A stretch of 64,000 bases of DNA from Pseudaeromonas aegiceratis. GTDB lineage: Bacteria; Pseudomonadota; Gammaproteobacteria; Enterobacterales; Aeromonadaceae. This document shows positions 56,676-64,000 of this stretch, piece after piece. The stretch covers positions 2,232,001 through 2,296,000 of the forward strand of contig NZ_CP158016.1 of the NCBI RefSeq assembly GCF_046254905.1. The letters are read 5' to 3'. The notes beneath the pieces are model-generated. The model did no database searches. It worked only from the letters and a program-made list of their open reading frames with translations, and had not been told where the DNA came from. Made by a program: the position numbers and the translations under genes. Within the stretch, counting starts at the first letter, position 1, and the number at the start of each line of letters is the position of its first letter.

Positions 56676-56690
56676 TGTCAGAGTGTGACA
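56676..56690. promoter_or_regulatory. Inverted repeat upstream of the RND operon
   Basis: TGTCA-N5-TGACA is a perfect inverted repeat 155 bp before the adaptor gene. On the minus strand CTGACA within it could double as a -35. No regulator gene is adjacent. Confidence 0.4.
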
Positions 56691-56751
56691 GCTGGCGGTG
56701 AAGATTTGTGCACCTCCAGGCCAGGCAAGCGCCCTGGCCGGCCGGCACAAC

Positions 56752-56780
56752 AAAAAAAACCGCCGGCAGAACCGGCGGTT
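56752..56780 (-). terminator. rha operon terminator after rhaM
   Basis: AACCGCCGG pairs with CCGGCGGTT, followed by eight T on the minus strand. Confidence 0.92.
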
Positions 56781-56800
56781 TGAGCGAACGAGCGGGCGTT

Positions 56801-57115
56801 TCAGGCCAAGTGAAACAGGGGCGTCAAGGCCTGGCTAACGGGACTGTTGTCGGGGTTGGAGGGCATGATCGCCTGCATGAAGGCCCACCATTTTTGGCAG
56901 ACCTCGGTGGCGGCCACCGCCTCCCACCGCGCCTCGTCCTCGATCTCCACATAACCGAACAGCTGCAGTGTGGCCGGGTGCAGGAAGATGCTGTAGTTGC
57001 TGGCGCCGTGGTCCTTCAAGGTCTGGGCCAGTTCGGGCCAGAGGGCATCGTGGCGCCGGCGGTACTCGGCCTCCTGACCCGGGTGCACCGCCATGACAAA
57101 GGCTTTACGGATCAT
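56801..57115 (-). CDS. rhaM: L-rhamnose mutarotase
   Basis: Interconverts alpha- and beta-L-rhamnose. The 104-aa ferredoxin-like protein equals E. coli RhaM in length: MIRKAFVMAVHPGQEAEYRRRH, LKDHGASNYSIFLHPATLQLFGYVEIED with the active-site His, and QKWWAFMQAIMPSNPDNSP. Last gene of the minus-strand rhaBATM run, 10 bp after rhaT. Confidence 0.97.
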   Translation of the reverse strand: MIRKAFVMAVHPGQEAEYRRRHDALWPELAQTLKDHGASNYSIFLHPATLQLFGYVEIEDEARWEAVAATEVCQKWWAFMQAIMPSNPDNSPVSQALTPLFHLA

Positions 57116-57125
57116 GCTTGCCTCC

Positions 57126-58154
57126 TTAGGCCATGCCCATGCCGACCAGGTTGGCCGCGCCGACGATCACCAGCATGCCGATGCACAGGATGCGGACCGG
57201 GCGGGCACCCACGCCGCGCCATTCGGCCAGCAGCAGGCCGACGATGCCGCCGCACAGAACATAGCCGCTCATGTGCAGCATCCAGTTCACGAAGGAGAGG
57301 TGCTCGGGAATGCTGGCCTCGCCCCAGGCGTAGAAGAAGAACTGCAGGTACCACATGATGCCGCCGGTAGCCGCCAGAGCGCCGTTGATCAGTAGGCCGC
57401 GGGCCGGTTGCGCCAGGTCGTTGCGCAGGGAGAGCTCAGGCAGTACCGCCAACCGGACGAAGCAGTAGGCCATGTTCACCAGGGCGCCGCCGCCCATGAT
57501 GATGCCGTAGCTGGGCAGCATGGCATACAGGGGGTTGATGCCCAGATCCAGCGAGGCCTGCTTGATGGGGGCCGCCGCCTCCAGACCGAAGGCAAAGCCG
57601 GAGGAGAAGATGCCGCACATCACCGCCAAAAAGAGCCCCTTCTTCAGGTTGAACTCCTTGGTGGTGGTGCCCAGGGCTTTCTCCTTCTGGTGCCCGGCAT
57701 AGGTGACGATGCCGATGCCCACCAGAGCCACCGCCACCCCCAGCAGGGTGATCTGGCCGCTGCTGGTGGTCAGCAGATGGCCGAACTCACCCCGCAGTAT
57801 AGGCGGCATCAGGGTGCCCACCACCAGGGTGACGCCGATGGCGATGCCGATCCCCAGGGACATGCCCAGGTAACGCATGGTGAGACCGTAGTTGACGTTC
57901 CCCACCCCCCACATGGCGCCGAACAGGAACATGCCCCAGAAGGCCTTGCTGTCCACCACGCTGTAAAACGACCCGAAATCATCAATCAACAGGGAGGTGA
58001 TGATCCAGGGCAACAGTATCCAGGAGAAGAGGCCGGCGAAGGCCCAGGTGGTCTCCCAGGACCATTGGCGTACCTTGCTGATCGGGGCGTAGAAGGAGGC
58101 GGCGGAGGCGGCCCCCACCAGGTGCCAACCGATACCGGATGCGATTGCTGACAT
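57126..58154 (-). CDS. rhaT: L-rhamnose-proton symporter
   Basis: An inner-membrane L-rhamnose/H+ symporter, 342 aa with ten membrane segments, start MSAIASGIGWHLVGAASAASFYAPISKVRQWSWE typical of RhaT (E. coli 344 aa). KEKALGTTTKEFNLKKGL is the central cytoplasmic loop. AAGGAACAG precedes the ATG at 58154; the longer in-frame reading to 58220 has no family match. Confidence 0.97.
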   Translation of the reverse strand: MSAIASGIGWHLVGAASAASFYAPISKVRQWSWETTWAFAGLFSWILLPWIITSLLIDDFGSFYSVVDSKAFWGMFLFGAMWGVGNVNYGLTMRYLGMSLGIGIAIGVTLVVGTLMPPILRGEFGHLLTTSSGQITLLGVAVALVGIGIVTYAGHQKEKALGTTTKEFNLKKGLFLAVMCGIFSSGFAFGLEAAAPIKQASLDLGINPLYAMLPSYGIIMGGGALVNMAYCFVRLAVLPELSLRNDLAQPARGLLINGALAATGGIMWYLQFFFYAWGEASIPEHLSFVNWMLHMSGYVLCGGIVGLLLAEWRGVGARPVRILCIGMLVIVGAANLVGMGMA

Positions 58155-58281
58155 ATGCTGTTCCTTGTCTGAAGGGTTATTGTGTTGTGGCCTTCCCGCC
58201 CGGGAAAGCCTTTTCATCACCGCGGCTGCGGCGCGCCGCCGAACTTATGACGGCCCGCACAGTCACGGGCCGTCGGGCCGC

Positions 58282-59538
58282 TTAACGCCGGCTCAGCACC
58301 TCGGCCTCATACTCCTTGACCTTGGCCAACCAGGTAGCGCCAACCGGCACCCCTTCCCGGGCACAGGCGTAATCCCATACCGCCTGCCACGGCAGGCTGC
58401 GACTCTCCTCCATCAGCGCCAGACGGCTGGCGTAGTCCCCCTGCTGCTCGGCCTGACGCAGGGCGTCAATGGGTTCCAGCAGGGCCTTGAGCAGGGCCTT
58501 CTTCATGTTACGGGTGCCGATCACCCAGGCGGCGATGCGGTTGATGGAGGCATCGAAGAAGTCCAGGCCGATATGCACCCGCTCCAGCAGACCGTTGCGG
58601 ATGATTTCGTTGGCGATGGCCTGGGTCTCGTCATCCAGCAGCACCACGTGGTCGGAGTCCCAGCGCACCGGGCGGCTGACGTGCAGCAGCAGGTGGCGGA
58701 CATAGAGGGAGGCGGCGCTGATCTTGTCGCTGATGACCTCGGTGGGGTGGAAGTGGCCGGCATCCAGGCACAGGGCCACGTCACGGGTGGCGGCATAGCC
58801 CAGGTAAAATTCGTTCGAGCCCACGGTGTAGGACTCGGCGCCGATGCCGAACAGCTTGCTCTCCACCGCATCGATGTGATGGGCCTCGTCGAACGGCTCG
58901 CTGATGATCTCGTCCAGGGCGGCCACCAGGCGCTGCCGAGGGCCCAGCCGGTCGGCGGGCAGATCCTTCATGCCATCGGGGATCCAGATGTTCATCACCG
59001 ACGGCGTGCCCAGGGACTCGCCGAAGTAGGCGGAGATGCGGCGACAGGCCTTGCAGTGGTCGATCCAGAAGCGGCGAATAGACTCGTCCGGATGTGCGAG
59101 TGTCATGCCGTCACCGCTGTTGGGGTGAGAGAAGCAGGTGGGGTTGAAGTCCAGGCCGATCTGCTGGCGCTTGGCCCAGTCGACCCAACCGGCAAAGTGC
59201 TTGGGCTCAATCTTGTCCCGGGCCACCGGCTCGGCGGACTCCAGATAGATGGCGTGCAGGTTGAGGCGCTTGGCGCCGGGGATCAGGGCCATGGCCTGCT
59301 CCAGATCCTGGCGCAGCTGGGCCGGGGTGCTGGCCTTGCCCGGATAGTTGCCGGTGGCCTGAATGCCGCCGGTCAGGTCGCCGGCATCGGCCTCGAAGCC
59401 CTGCACATCATCCCCCTGCCAGCAGTGCATGGAGACGGGGATCTTGGCCAGTTGCTCCAGGGCGGCATCCACATCCACCCCCAGGGCGGCGTACTGTTCG
59501 CGGGCCAGGCCAAATGCGGTTTCAATCATGGGATTCAT
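58282..59538 (-). CDS. rhaA: L-rhamnose isomerase
   Basis: Converts L-rhamnose to L-rhamnulose. The 418-aa protein (E. coli 419) is a metal-dependent TIM barrel; metal ligands fall in LDFNPTCFSHP, the Asp of LCLDAGHFHPTEVI and SDHVVLLDDETQAI. WIPDGMKDLPADRLGPRQRL matches the family. Its ATG overlaps the rhaB stop (ATGA). Confidence 0.97.
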   Translation of the reverse strand: MNPMIETAFGLAREQYAALGVDVDAALEQLAKIPVSMHCWQGDDVQGFEADAGDLTGGIQATGNYPGKASTPAQLRQDLEQAMALIPGAKRLNLHAIYLESAEPVARDKIEPKHFAGWVDWAKRQQIGLDFNPTCFSHPNSGDGMTLAHPDESIRRFWIDHCKACRRISAYFGESLGTPSVMNIWIPDGMKDLPADRLGPRQRLVAALDEIISEPFDEAHHIDAVESKLFGIGAESYTVGSNEFYLGYAATRDVALCLDAGHFHPTEVISDKISAASLYVRHLLLHVSRPVRWDSDHVVLLDDETQAIANEIIRNGLLERVHIGLDFFDASINRIAAWVIGTRNMKKALLKALLEPIDALRQAEQQGDYASRLALMEESRSLPWQAVWDYACAREGVPVGATWLAKVKEYEAEVLSRR

Positions 59539-61013
59539 ACAACGTCCTCGGTTTCAGGTTGAGATTGGGTGCACAGCTGCGCAAAGCGTTGGCGCTGGGC
59601 ATCGAGTGTGGGTACCGGCTGGGGGTACCAGGTCTGTGAAGGGGTATTGCGCCGTACCAGCTCCCGCACCGCGGCCAGATCCGGCAGCAGGCCCAGGCCG
59701 AACAGCTGCCAGGTCACGTTGCCCAGGGCCGAAGCCTCGATGGGGCCGGTGACCACGGGGCGCTGGCACAGGTCGGCGCACAGGCGGTTGAGCAGCTGGT
59801 TTTGCGAGCCGCCCCCCACCAGGTGCACGACGTCGATGGGGCGGCCGGTGATCTGCTCCAGCTCCCCCAGGGTCTGGTCGTAACACAGGGCTAGGCTGTC
59901 CAGCACGCAGCGCACCAGGGCGCCGGGGGTGCGGGGCACGGGTTGGCCGCTGGCGGCGCAGTATTCCTGGATGGCGGTCACCATGTCGGTCGGGTTGAGA
60001 AAACAGGCCGCGTTGGGCTGGATCAGGCTGACAAAGGCCGGCGCGGCCTCGGCCTGCCAAGTCAGCTCGGCGAAGCTGTATTGGGGGAAGGCCTTTTGCA
60101 GCCCCTGCACCAACCACAGCCCCATGACGTTTTTCAGGATGCGGTAGCGGCCGGCGACGCCGCCTTCGTTGGTGACGTTGGCCGCCAGGGCCGCCCCGTG
60201 GGTCACGGGGGTCATGGCTTCCACCCCCACCAGGGACCAGGTGCCCGAGCTGATGTAGGCCTCCCCCTCCCCCGCCAAAGGCGTGGCGACGACGGCGGAG
60301 CCGGTATCGTGGGTGGCGGGCAGGATCACCGGCACATGACGGCCGCTGGGGCTGGTCCAGTGGCCCAAGCGGCTGCCGGCCTCGTTCAGGGGCAGCAGCC
60401 AGTTGGCCGCCGGGCCCAGCAGGGCCAGCAGATCCGGATCCCAGTCCCGGCTGTGGGCGTTGATGAGCTGGGTGGTGGAGGCGTTGGTGAACTCGCAGCT
60501 CATCGCGCCGGTGAGCCGGTAATGTAGGTAGTCAGGCACCAGCAGCAGATGGGCGACCTTGTCCAGCCAGGCCGGCTGCTCGTCCAGGATGGCCTGCAGC
60601 TGATAGAGGCTGTTGAACTGCAGAAACTGGATGCCGGTGCGCTGGTAGATCCCCTGGCGGGACAACTTGGCGAACACCCGCTCCGGCATGCCCTCGGTGC
60701 GGGCATCCCGGTAGGCGACCGTGTCCCCCAGGCGCTGGCCCTGGGCGTCCAGCAGGACAAAGTCCACCCCCCAGCCGTCGATGCCGATAGCATCCAGCGC
60801 TATGCCGCGGCCATCGATCTGCCCCAGTCCCGTCAGGATATGCTCATACAGGGCATCCAGGTCCCAGCAGTCATGGCCGTTGCGCCGCACCATGCCGTTG
60901 GCAAACCGATGCATTTCTTCGAGGGTTAATTTACCGCTGTCCTGGTCATAGCAGGCCCATATTACCCTGCCACTGGAGGCCCCCAAATCCACTGCTGCAA
61001 TATTGACTTGCAT
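59535..61013 (-). CDS. rhaB: Rhamnulokinase
   Basis: Phosphorylates L-rhamnulose at C1. The 492-aa FGGY-family kinase has the N-terminal AAVDLGASSGRVIWA phosphate loop, GIDGWGVDFVLLD, ATHDTGSAVVATP with the catalytic Asp, and VHLVGGGSQNQLLNRLCADLC near the C-terminus. First gene of the minus-strand operon; GGAG lies eight bases before the ATG. A RhaS-type activator site precedes it. Confidence 0.97.
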   Translation of the reverse strand: MQVNIAAVDLGASSGRVIWACYDQDSGKLTLEEMHRFANGMVRRNGHDCWDLDALYEHILTGLGQIDGRGIALDAIGIDGWGVDFVLLDAQGQRLGDTVAYRDARTEGMPERVFAKLSRQGIYQRTGIQFLQFNSLYQLQAILDEQPAWLDKVAHLLLVPDYLHYRLTGAMSCEFTNASTTQLINAHSRDWDPDLLALLGPAANWLLPLNEAGSRLGHWTSPSGRHVPVILPATHDTGSAVVATPLAGEGEAYISSGTWSLVGVEAMTPVTHGAALAANVTNEGGVAGRYRILKNVMGLWLVQGLQKAFPQYSFAELTWQAEAAPAFVSLIQPNAACFLNPTDMVTAIQEYCAASGQPVPRTPGALVRCVLDSLALCYDQTLGELEQITGRPIDVVHLVGGGSQNQLLNRLCADLCQRPVVTGPIEASALGNVTWQLFGLGLLPDLAAVRELVRRNTPSQTWYPQPVPTLDAQRQRFAQLCTQSQPETEDVV

Positions 61014-61066
61014 CGAACCGACTCCGTTATTTCCGATGCAGTCACTTTAGGTTTGCAAAATAATGA

Positions 61067-61105
61067 CGACCTTTTCATTCCTGCCAGGAAATATCTACAC
61101 CTGGC
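61067..61105 (-). promoter_or_regulatory. RhaS activator site of the rhaB operon
   Basis: The minus strand from 61091 reads TTTCCTGGCAGGAATGAAAA then GGTCG, which closely resembles the RhaS half-site of the E. coli rhaBAD promoter as I remember it (about 20 of 25 positions). It includes one arm of GCCAG-N13-CTGGC (61083-61105). Confidence 0.68.
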
Positions 61106-61216
61106 ATAAAAACCAAGAAACCAACTCCCGCATAAAAATACGTGAAGCAGCTCAAATTTAGAGCAGCACTCTCAGCCAGGCTGGCAATTGAAAGCGATTT
61201 CTTTCAGGCGATGGCA

Positions 61217-61238
61217 AAGGGTGAATGGCCTCACATAA
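61217..61238. promoter_or_regulatory. CRP-like site in the rhaB/rhaS region
   Basis: GGTGA-N6-TCACA (61220-61235) differs by one base from the CRP core TGTGA-N6-TCACA. It lies between the divergent rhaB and rhaS, where E. coli also has CRP sites. Confidence 0.55.
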
Positions 61239-61310
61239 CAGATGGCTATTCGTTGACCAAGGGGTCGGCATAGGGTTAAAGGCAGGTACGTCAACCATGG
61301 GAGAACAGCC

Positions 61311-62141
61311 ATGTTTCGCCTACAACAGACCGATTTTTTTGACCAGAACAAGCTGGTGAGCGTGCTGCCCCGTCTGCCCCAGGAGCCCTTCCCCGAGCAC
61401 TGTCACACCTTTCATGAGCTGGTGCTGGTGAAGTCCGGCTGTGCCCTGCACATCGCCGATGGCTGCGCGGTGCACATCAGCCGCGGCAGCGTCATCTACC
61501 TGAAAGAGGACGATGCCCACTTCTTCGATCAGATGAAAAATCTTTGTCTAACCAATGTGTTATTTCAAGCAGATGAGTTTCAGGCTGCTCAGCGCCTGCA
61601 ACGCATGCTGCAGGAGACCTGTCACCTTGGCCGAGGGGGCTTCCTGCTCCCCCCCGCCCTGCAGAGTCGCAGCGAACAGCTGATGGCCCAGATCACCGAA
61701 GAAAACTGCAAGCAGGATCTGTACTCCGAGGTGATGGTGGAGGCGCTCTTCTCCCAGCTGGCGGTGCTCCTGTGGCGCTGTCACCAGCGGGGAGGCTGCC
61801 AGGATCCCGAGGTGGGTGAAGATCAGGGCCGCCTGATGGCCCTCATCAGCTACATCAATGAAAACTATCAAGAAGAGATCGACTGGAGCGAGCTGTCCGC
61901 CCGCTTCACCATTCCCCTGCGCACCCTCAACCGTCGCATTCAGGAACACACAGGACTCACGCCGAACAATTATCTGGGCCGCGTCCGTCTGTGTAATGCC
62001 TCCTGGTTATTAAGCCACACCCAACAGTCGGTGACCGATATTGCCTTTGAATGCGGATTTAACGATGGTAATTATTTTTCCAGTAAATTTCATAACGCTT
62101 TTAATATGACACCGCTGCAATATAGAAAGCGGCATAACTAA
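61311..62141 (+). CDS. rhaS: AraC-family activator of rhamnose genes
   Basis: A 276-aa regulator with an N-terminal cupin for L-rhamnose (residues 1-110, FPEHCHTFHELVLVKSG) and a C-terminal AraC double helix-turn-helix (IDWSELSARFTIPLRTLNRRIQEHTG, SVTDIAFECGFNDGNYFSSKFHNAFNMTPLQYR). Only one RhaS/RhaR-type gene is present, so it probably does both jobs of the E. coli pair; RhaS is chosen by the neighbouring site, but RhaR is not excluded. Confidence 0.9.
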   Translation: MFRLQQTDFFDQNKLVSVLPRLPQEPFPEHCHTFHELVLVKSGCALHIADGCAVHISRGSVIYLKEDDAHFFDQMKNLCLTNVLFQADEFQAAQRLQRMLQETCHLGRGGFLLPPALQSRSEQLMAQITEENCKQDLYSEVMVEALFSQLAVLLWRCHQRGGCQDPEVGEDQGRLMALISYINENYQEEIDWSELSARFTIPLRTLNRRIQEHTGLTPNNYLGRVRLCNASWLLSHTQQSVTDIAFECGFNDGNYFSSKFHNAFNMTPLQYRKRHN

Positions 62142-62154
62142 TCTTTGTTTTTTT

Positions 62155-62178
62155 GCCAGCACCCCCGACTTGGCTGGC
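62155..62178. promoter_or_regulatory. GCCAG-N14-CTGGC inverted repeat before fucO
   Basis: Part of a longer 10-bp inverted repeat (TTTTGCCAGC ... GCTGGCAAAA, 62151-62182) with a 12-base gap, 70 bp before the dehydrogenase start. The T run precedes rather than follows it, so an operator is likelier than a terminator. Confidence 0.5.
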
Positions 62179-62251
62179 AAAAGAATGAAGGATTCAACCA
62201 ACCACAGGCATAACATAACCCTGTACTCAACATGGATAAGAGGAATTCCCC

Positions 62252-63403
62252 ATGGCCTTTGCATTGTGTCTGCCCCAAATCAGCCTGTCCGGCGAAGGGG
62301 CGATTGAAGAACTGGTGCGTCAGATGGCTAACAAGCCGGCTCGCCGCCCCCTGATCGTCACCGAACAAGCCCTGATGGGGCTCGGTTTGCTGGATGGCCT
62401 CATCGGTCAGTTGCGAGATCAGGGCTTCAGCCCTGTGGTATTTGATGGCGTGCTGGCCAACCCTACCGACAAGGTGGCCAACGCCGCCATGGCCGCCTGG
62501 CAGGCCGGTGACTGTGATGCGCTGGTAGGCTTTGGCGGCGGCAGCGCCATGGACACCGCCAAGGCGGTACGCGCCCTGGTGGCCAACCCGGACAAGACGA
62601 TCTATGACTTCGAGGGCATCGGCAAGGTGGCCAAGGTCGGTCCCTTCATGGCCTGCATCAGCACCACCTCCGGCACCGCCGCCGAGGTCACCAGCAATGC
62701 CGTCATCACCGACACCCGCCGCAAGGTCAAGATGGTCATCATAGATCCGGCCCTGATCCCGGATATCGCCGTCAACGACCCCAGCCTGATGACCGGCCTG
62801 CCGGCCTCCGTCACCGCCGCCACTGGCATGGATGCCCTGACCCATGCCATCGAAGCCTATGTCTCCATCGGTGCCCATCCCCTCACGGATCACTCGGCCC
62901 TGGCCGCCATCAAGGTGATCGCCCAGTACCTGCCCCAGGCCGTGGATCAGGGCAAGGATCTGGTGGCCCGGGAGATGATGGCCCATGGCCAGTTCCTGGC
63001 CGGCATGGCCTTCAACAGCGCCGGCCTGGGCTATGTCCACTCCCTGGCCCACCAGCCGGGTGCCACCCACAACCTGCCCCACGGGGTGTGCAACGCCATC
63101 CTGCTGCCGGTGGTCTGCGAGTTCAATCTGCCGGTGAAGGAGGCCCGCTTTGCCGACATCGCCGTCGCCATGGGCGTCGACACCCAGTCCATGAGCCAGG
63201 CCGCCGCCGCCAAGGCCGCCATCCAGGCCATCCGGGATCTCTCTGCCCGGGTGGGGATCCCCGCCGGCCTCAGCGCCCTGGGGGTGGTACAGGAGGATCT
63301 GCCGGGCTGGGTTCCCGCCGCCGAGGCCGACCCTTGCTCCGGCTGCGCCCCCCGGGTGGCCAGCCAGGCCGAGCTGCTGGCCCTCTACCAGGCCGCCTTC
63401 TGA
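62252..63403 (+). CDS. fucO: Lactaldehyde reductase (iron-dependent alcohol dehydrogenase)
   Basis: Reduces L-lactaldehyde, the aldolase product, to 1,2-propanediol when oxygen is short. The 383-aa group III dehydrogenase has the NAD loop GGGSAMD (95-101) and the metal ligands Asp194, His198, His263 and His277 (GMDALTHAIEAY, GYVHSLAHQPGATHNLPHG), as in E. coli FucO (382-383 aa). The position between rhaS and rhaD supports the lactaldehyde role over a generic alcohol dehydrogenase. Confidence 0.9.
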   Translation: MAFALCLPQISLSGEGAIEELVRQMANKPARRPLIVTEQALMGLGLLDGLIGQLRDQGFSPVVFDGVLANPTDKVANAAMAAWQAGDCDALVGFGGGSAMDTAKAVRALVANPDKTIYDFEGIGKVAKVGPFMACISTTSGTAAEVTSNAVITDTRRKVKMVIIDPALIPDIAVNDPSLMTGLPASVTAATGMDALTHAIEAYVSIGAHPLTDHSALAAIKVIAQYLPQAVDQGKDLVAREMMAHGQFLAGMAFNSAGLGYVHSLAHQPGATHNLPHGVCNAILLPVVCEFNLPVKEARFADIAVAMGVDTQSMSQAAAAKAAIQAIRDLSARVGIPAGLSALGVVQEDLPGWVPAAEADPCSGCAPRVASQAELLALYQAAF

Positions 63404-63423
63404 GTCAGACACCTCGCCATCAC

Positions 63424-63450
63424 AACACCGCCCTCGGGCGGTGTTTTTTT
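63424..63450 (+). terminator. fucO terminator
   Basis: AACACCGCCC pairs with GGGCGGTGTT around TC, followed by a T run. rhaD therefore needs its own promoter. Confidence 0.92.
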
Positions 63451-63465
63451 CATCTTTAAAATCCT

Positions 63466-63488
63466 GCCAGATCGCCTCCCCCGCTGGC
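63466..63488. promoter_or_regulatory. GCCAG-N13-CTGGC inverted repeat before rhaD
   Basis: The third copy of the repeat in the rha cluster, 85 bp before the rhaD start, with the same 13-bp gap as at rhaB. Confidence 0.5.
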
Positions 63489-63572
63489 TGGCGGTTTGAG
63501 GTGCGCCCGCGCCAGGCCAGATAGAGTCATCTCAAATGAGCAAACGGCCTGAAAGGGGCAACTGAGGTTAAG

Positions 63573-64000
63573 ATGCAGACAATCAAACTCAATGAGGCCG
63601 TGCTGGCCGAGATCGACAAGGTGGTGGAAGTGGCCGCCTACCTGTGGCAGCGGGAGTGGGCCGAGCGCAACGGCGGCAACATCTCGGTGGACATCACCGA
63701 TATCTTCGGCCCCGTCCCCGATGATCTCAGCTGCTTCCCCCACAAGGAGCTCTCCATGGTGGGCGGCAGCAGCGCCTTTCCTGCCGACAGCGCCGGTCAT
63801 CTGTTCTTCGTCAAGGGCACAGGTGAGCGGATCCGTGAGCTGCGGGATCCGTCCCTGGCCGGCTGCGTGCTGCGCATCGACGATGCGGCCCGGGGCTATC
63901 ACCTGCTGTGGGGCGGTCGCGGCCTGCCGGATTTTCGCCCCACCAGCGAGTTCATCTCCCACGTGGAGATCATCATGGACAAGCAGCGCAGTGGCCGGGC
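63573..64000 (+). CDS. rhaD: Rhamnulose-1-phosphate aldolase, 3' end cut by window edge
   Basis: Splits L-rhamnulose 1-phosphate into dihydroxyacetone phosphate and L-lactaldehyde. The first 142 codons are present, about half of the 274-aa family. The class II aldolase start is clear: LWQREWAERNGGNISV, FFVKGTGERIRELRD, GYHLLWGGRG and PTSEFISHVEII. The ATG at 63573 has GAGG ten bases upstream. The zinc-ligand histidines lie beyond the edge. Confidence 0.93.
   Translation, partial: MQTIKLNEAVLAEIDKVVEVAAYLWQREWAERNGGNISVDITDIFGPVPDDLSCFPHKELSMVGGSSAFPADSAGHLFFVKGTGERIRELRDPSLAGCVLRIDDAARGYHLLWGGRGLPDFRPTSEFISHVEIIMDKQRSGR

Noticed and set aside
62151..62182. Terminator for rhaS
   Set aside because: The stem is good but the T run comes before it on the plus strand and A follows, so it does not have terminator form; treated as an operator candidate.

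Overview
The window is one contiguous stretch of a GC-rich gammaproteobacterial chromosome. The housekeeping gene order (cvpA-purF, serS-rarA-lolA-ftsK-lrp/trxB, aat-bpt-infA, clpA-clpS/cspD, icd, nudJ-mnmA-hflD-purB, bamE/rnfH-ratA/smpB-ssrA) and the high GC suggest Aeromonadaceae, with Oceanimonas or Zobellella-like relatives as my best guess. The genus is an inference, because no rRNA operon is present. I see no prophage, insertion sequence, integrase or CRISPR array.

Layout. 1-4.8 kb: a truncated DUF523/DUF1722 gene behind four TGTACA boxes, tRNA-Ser(UGA), a DsbA-like oxidoreductase, roxA, yaeQ, a small protein with three Trp-x10-Trp modules, and a small protein behind two overlapping LexA boxes. 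4.9-6.8 kb: ldhA behind two HexR-like palindromes, then satP. 6.8-27.9 kb: conserved core genes. The stretch 17.2-21.6 kb holds a complete bacterial N-degron pathway (aat, bpt, clpS, clpA) around infA. Between icd and nudJ, where relatives carry rluE, only a frame-shifted rluE remnant is left. 27.9-33.0 kb: a GNAT protein, pdxH, an RNA m5C methyltransferase, bamE, rnfH-ratA, and smpB followed by tmRNA.

33.0-43.7 kb is the most distinctive block. A periplasmic HAD phosphatase diverges from a six-gene-plus run: a serine-type sulfatase, its radical-SAM maturase, a MoxR AAA+ ATPase, a DUF58 protein, a DUF4381 membrane protein, two membrane VWA proteins (one with a degenerate MIDAS and TPR-like repeats) and a BatD-like protein. 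The genes are closely packed and several overlap, which suggests one functional unit. I infer a chaperone or assembly machine linked to an exported sulfatase.

43.7-56.5 kb: yciA thioesterase, a LysR regulator divergent from an aldo/keto reductase-MFS pair, and a four-gene MdtABC/MuxABC-OpmB type RND efflux operon. 56.8-64.0 kb: an L-rhamnose catabolic cluster, rhaM-rhaT-rhaA-rhaB on the minus strand and rhaS, fucO-like lactaldehyde reductase and rhaD (truncated by the window end) on the plus strand. Three of its promoter regions share a GCCAG-N13/14-CTGGC inverted repeat.

All family assignments come from reading motifs and recalled family features. No database search was run.
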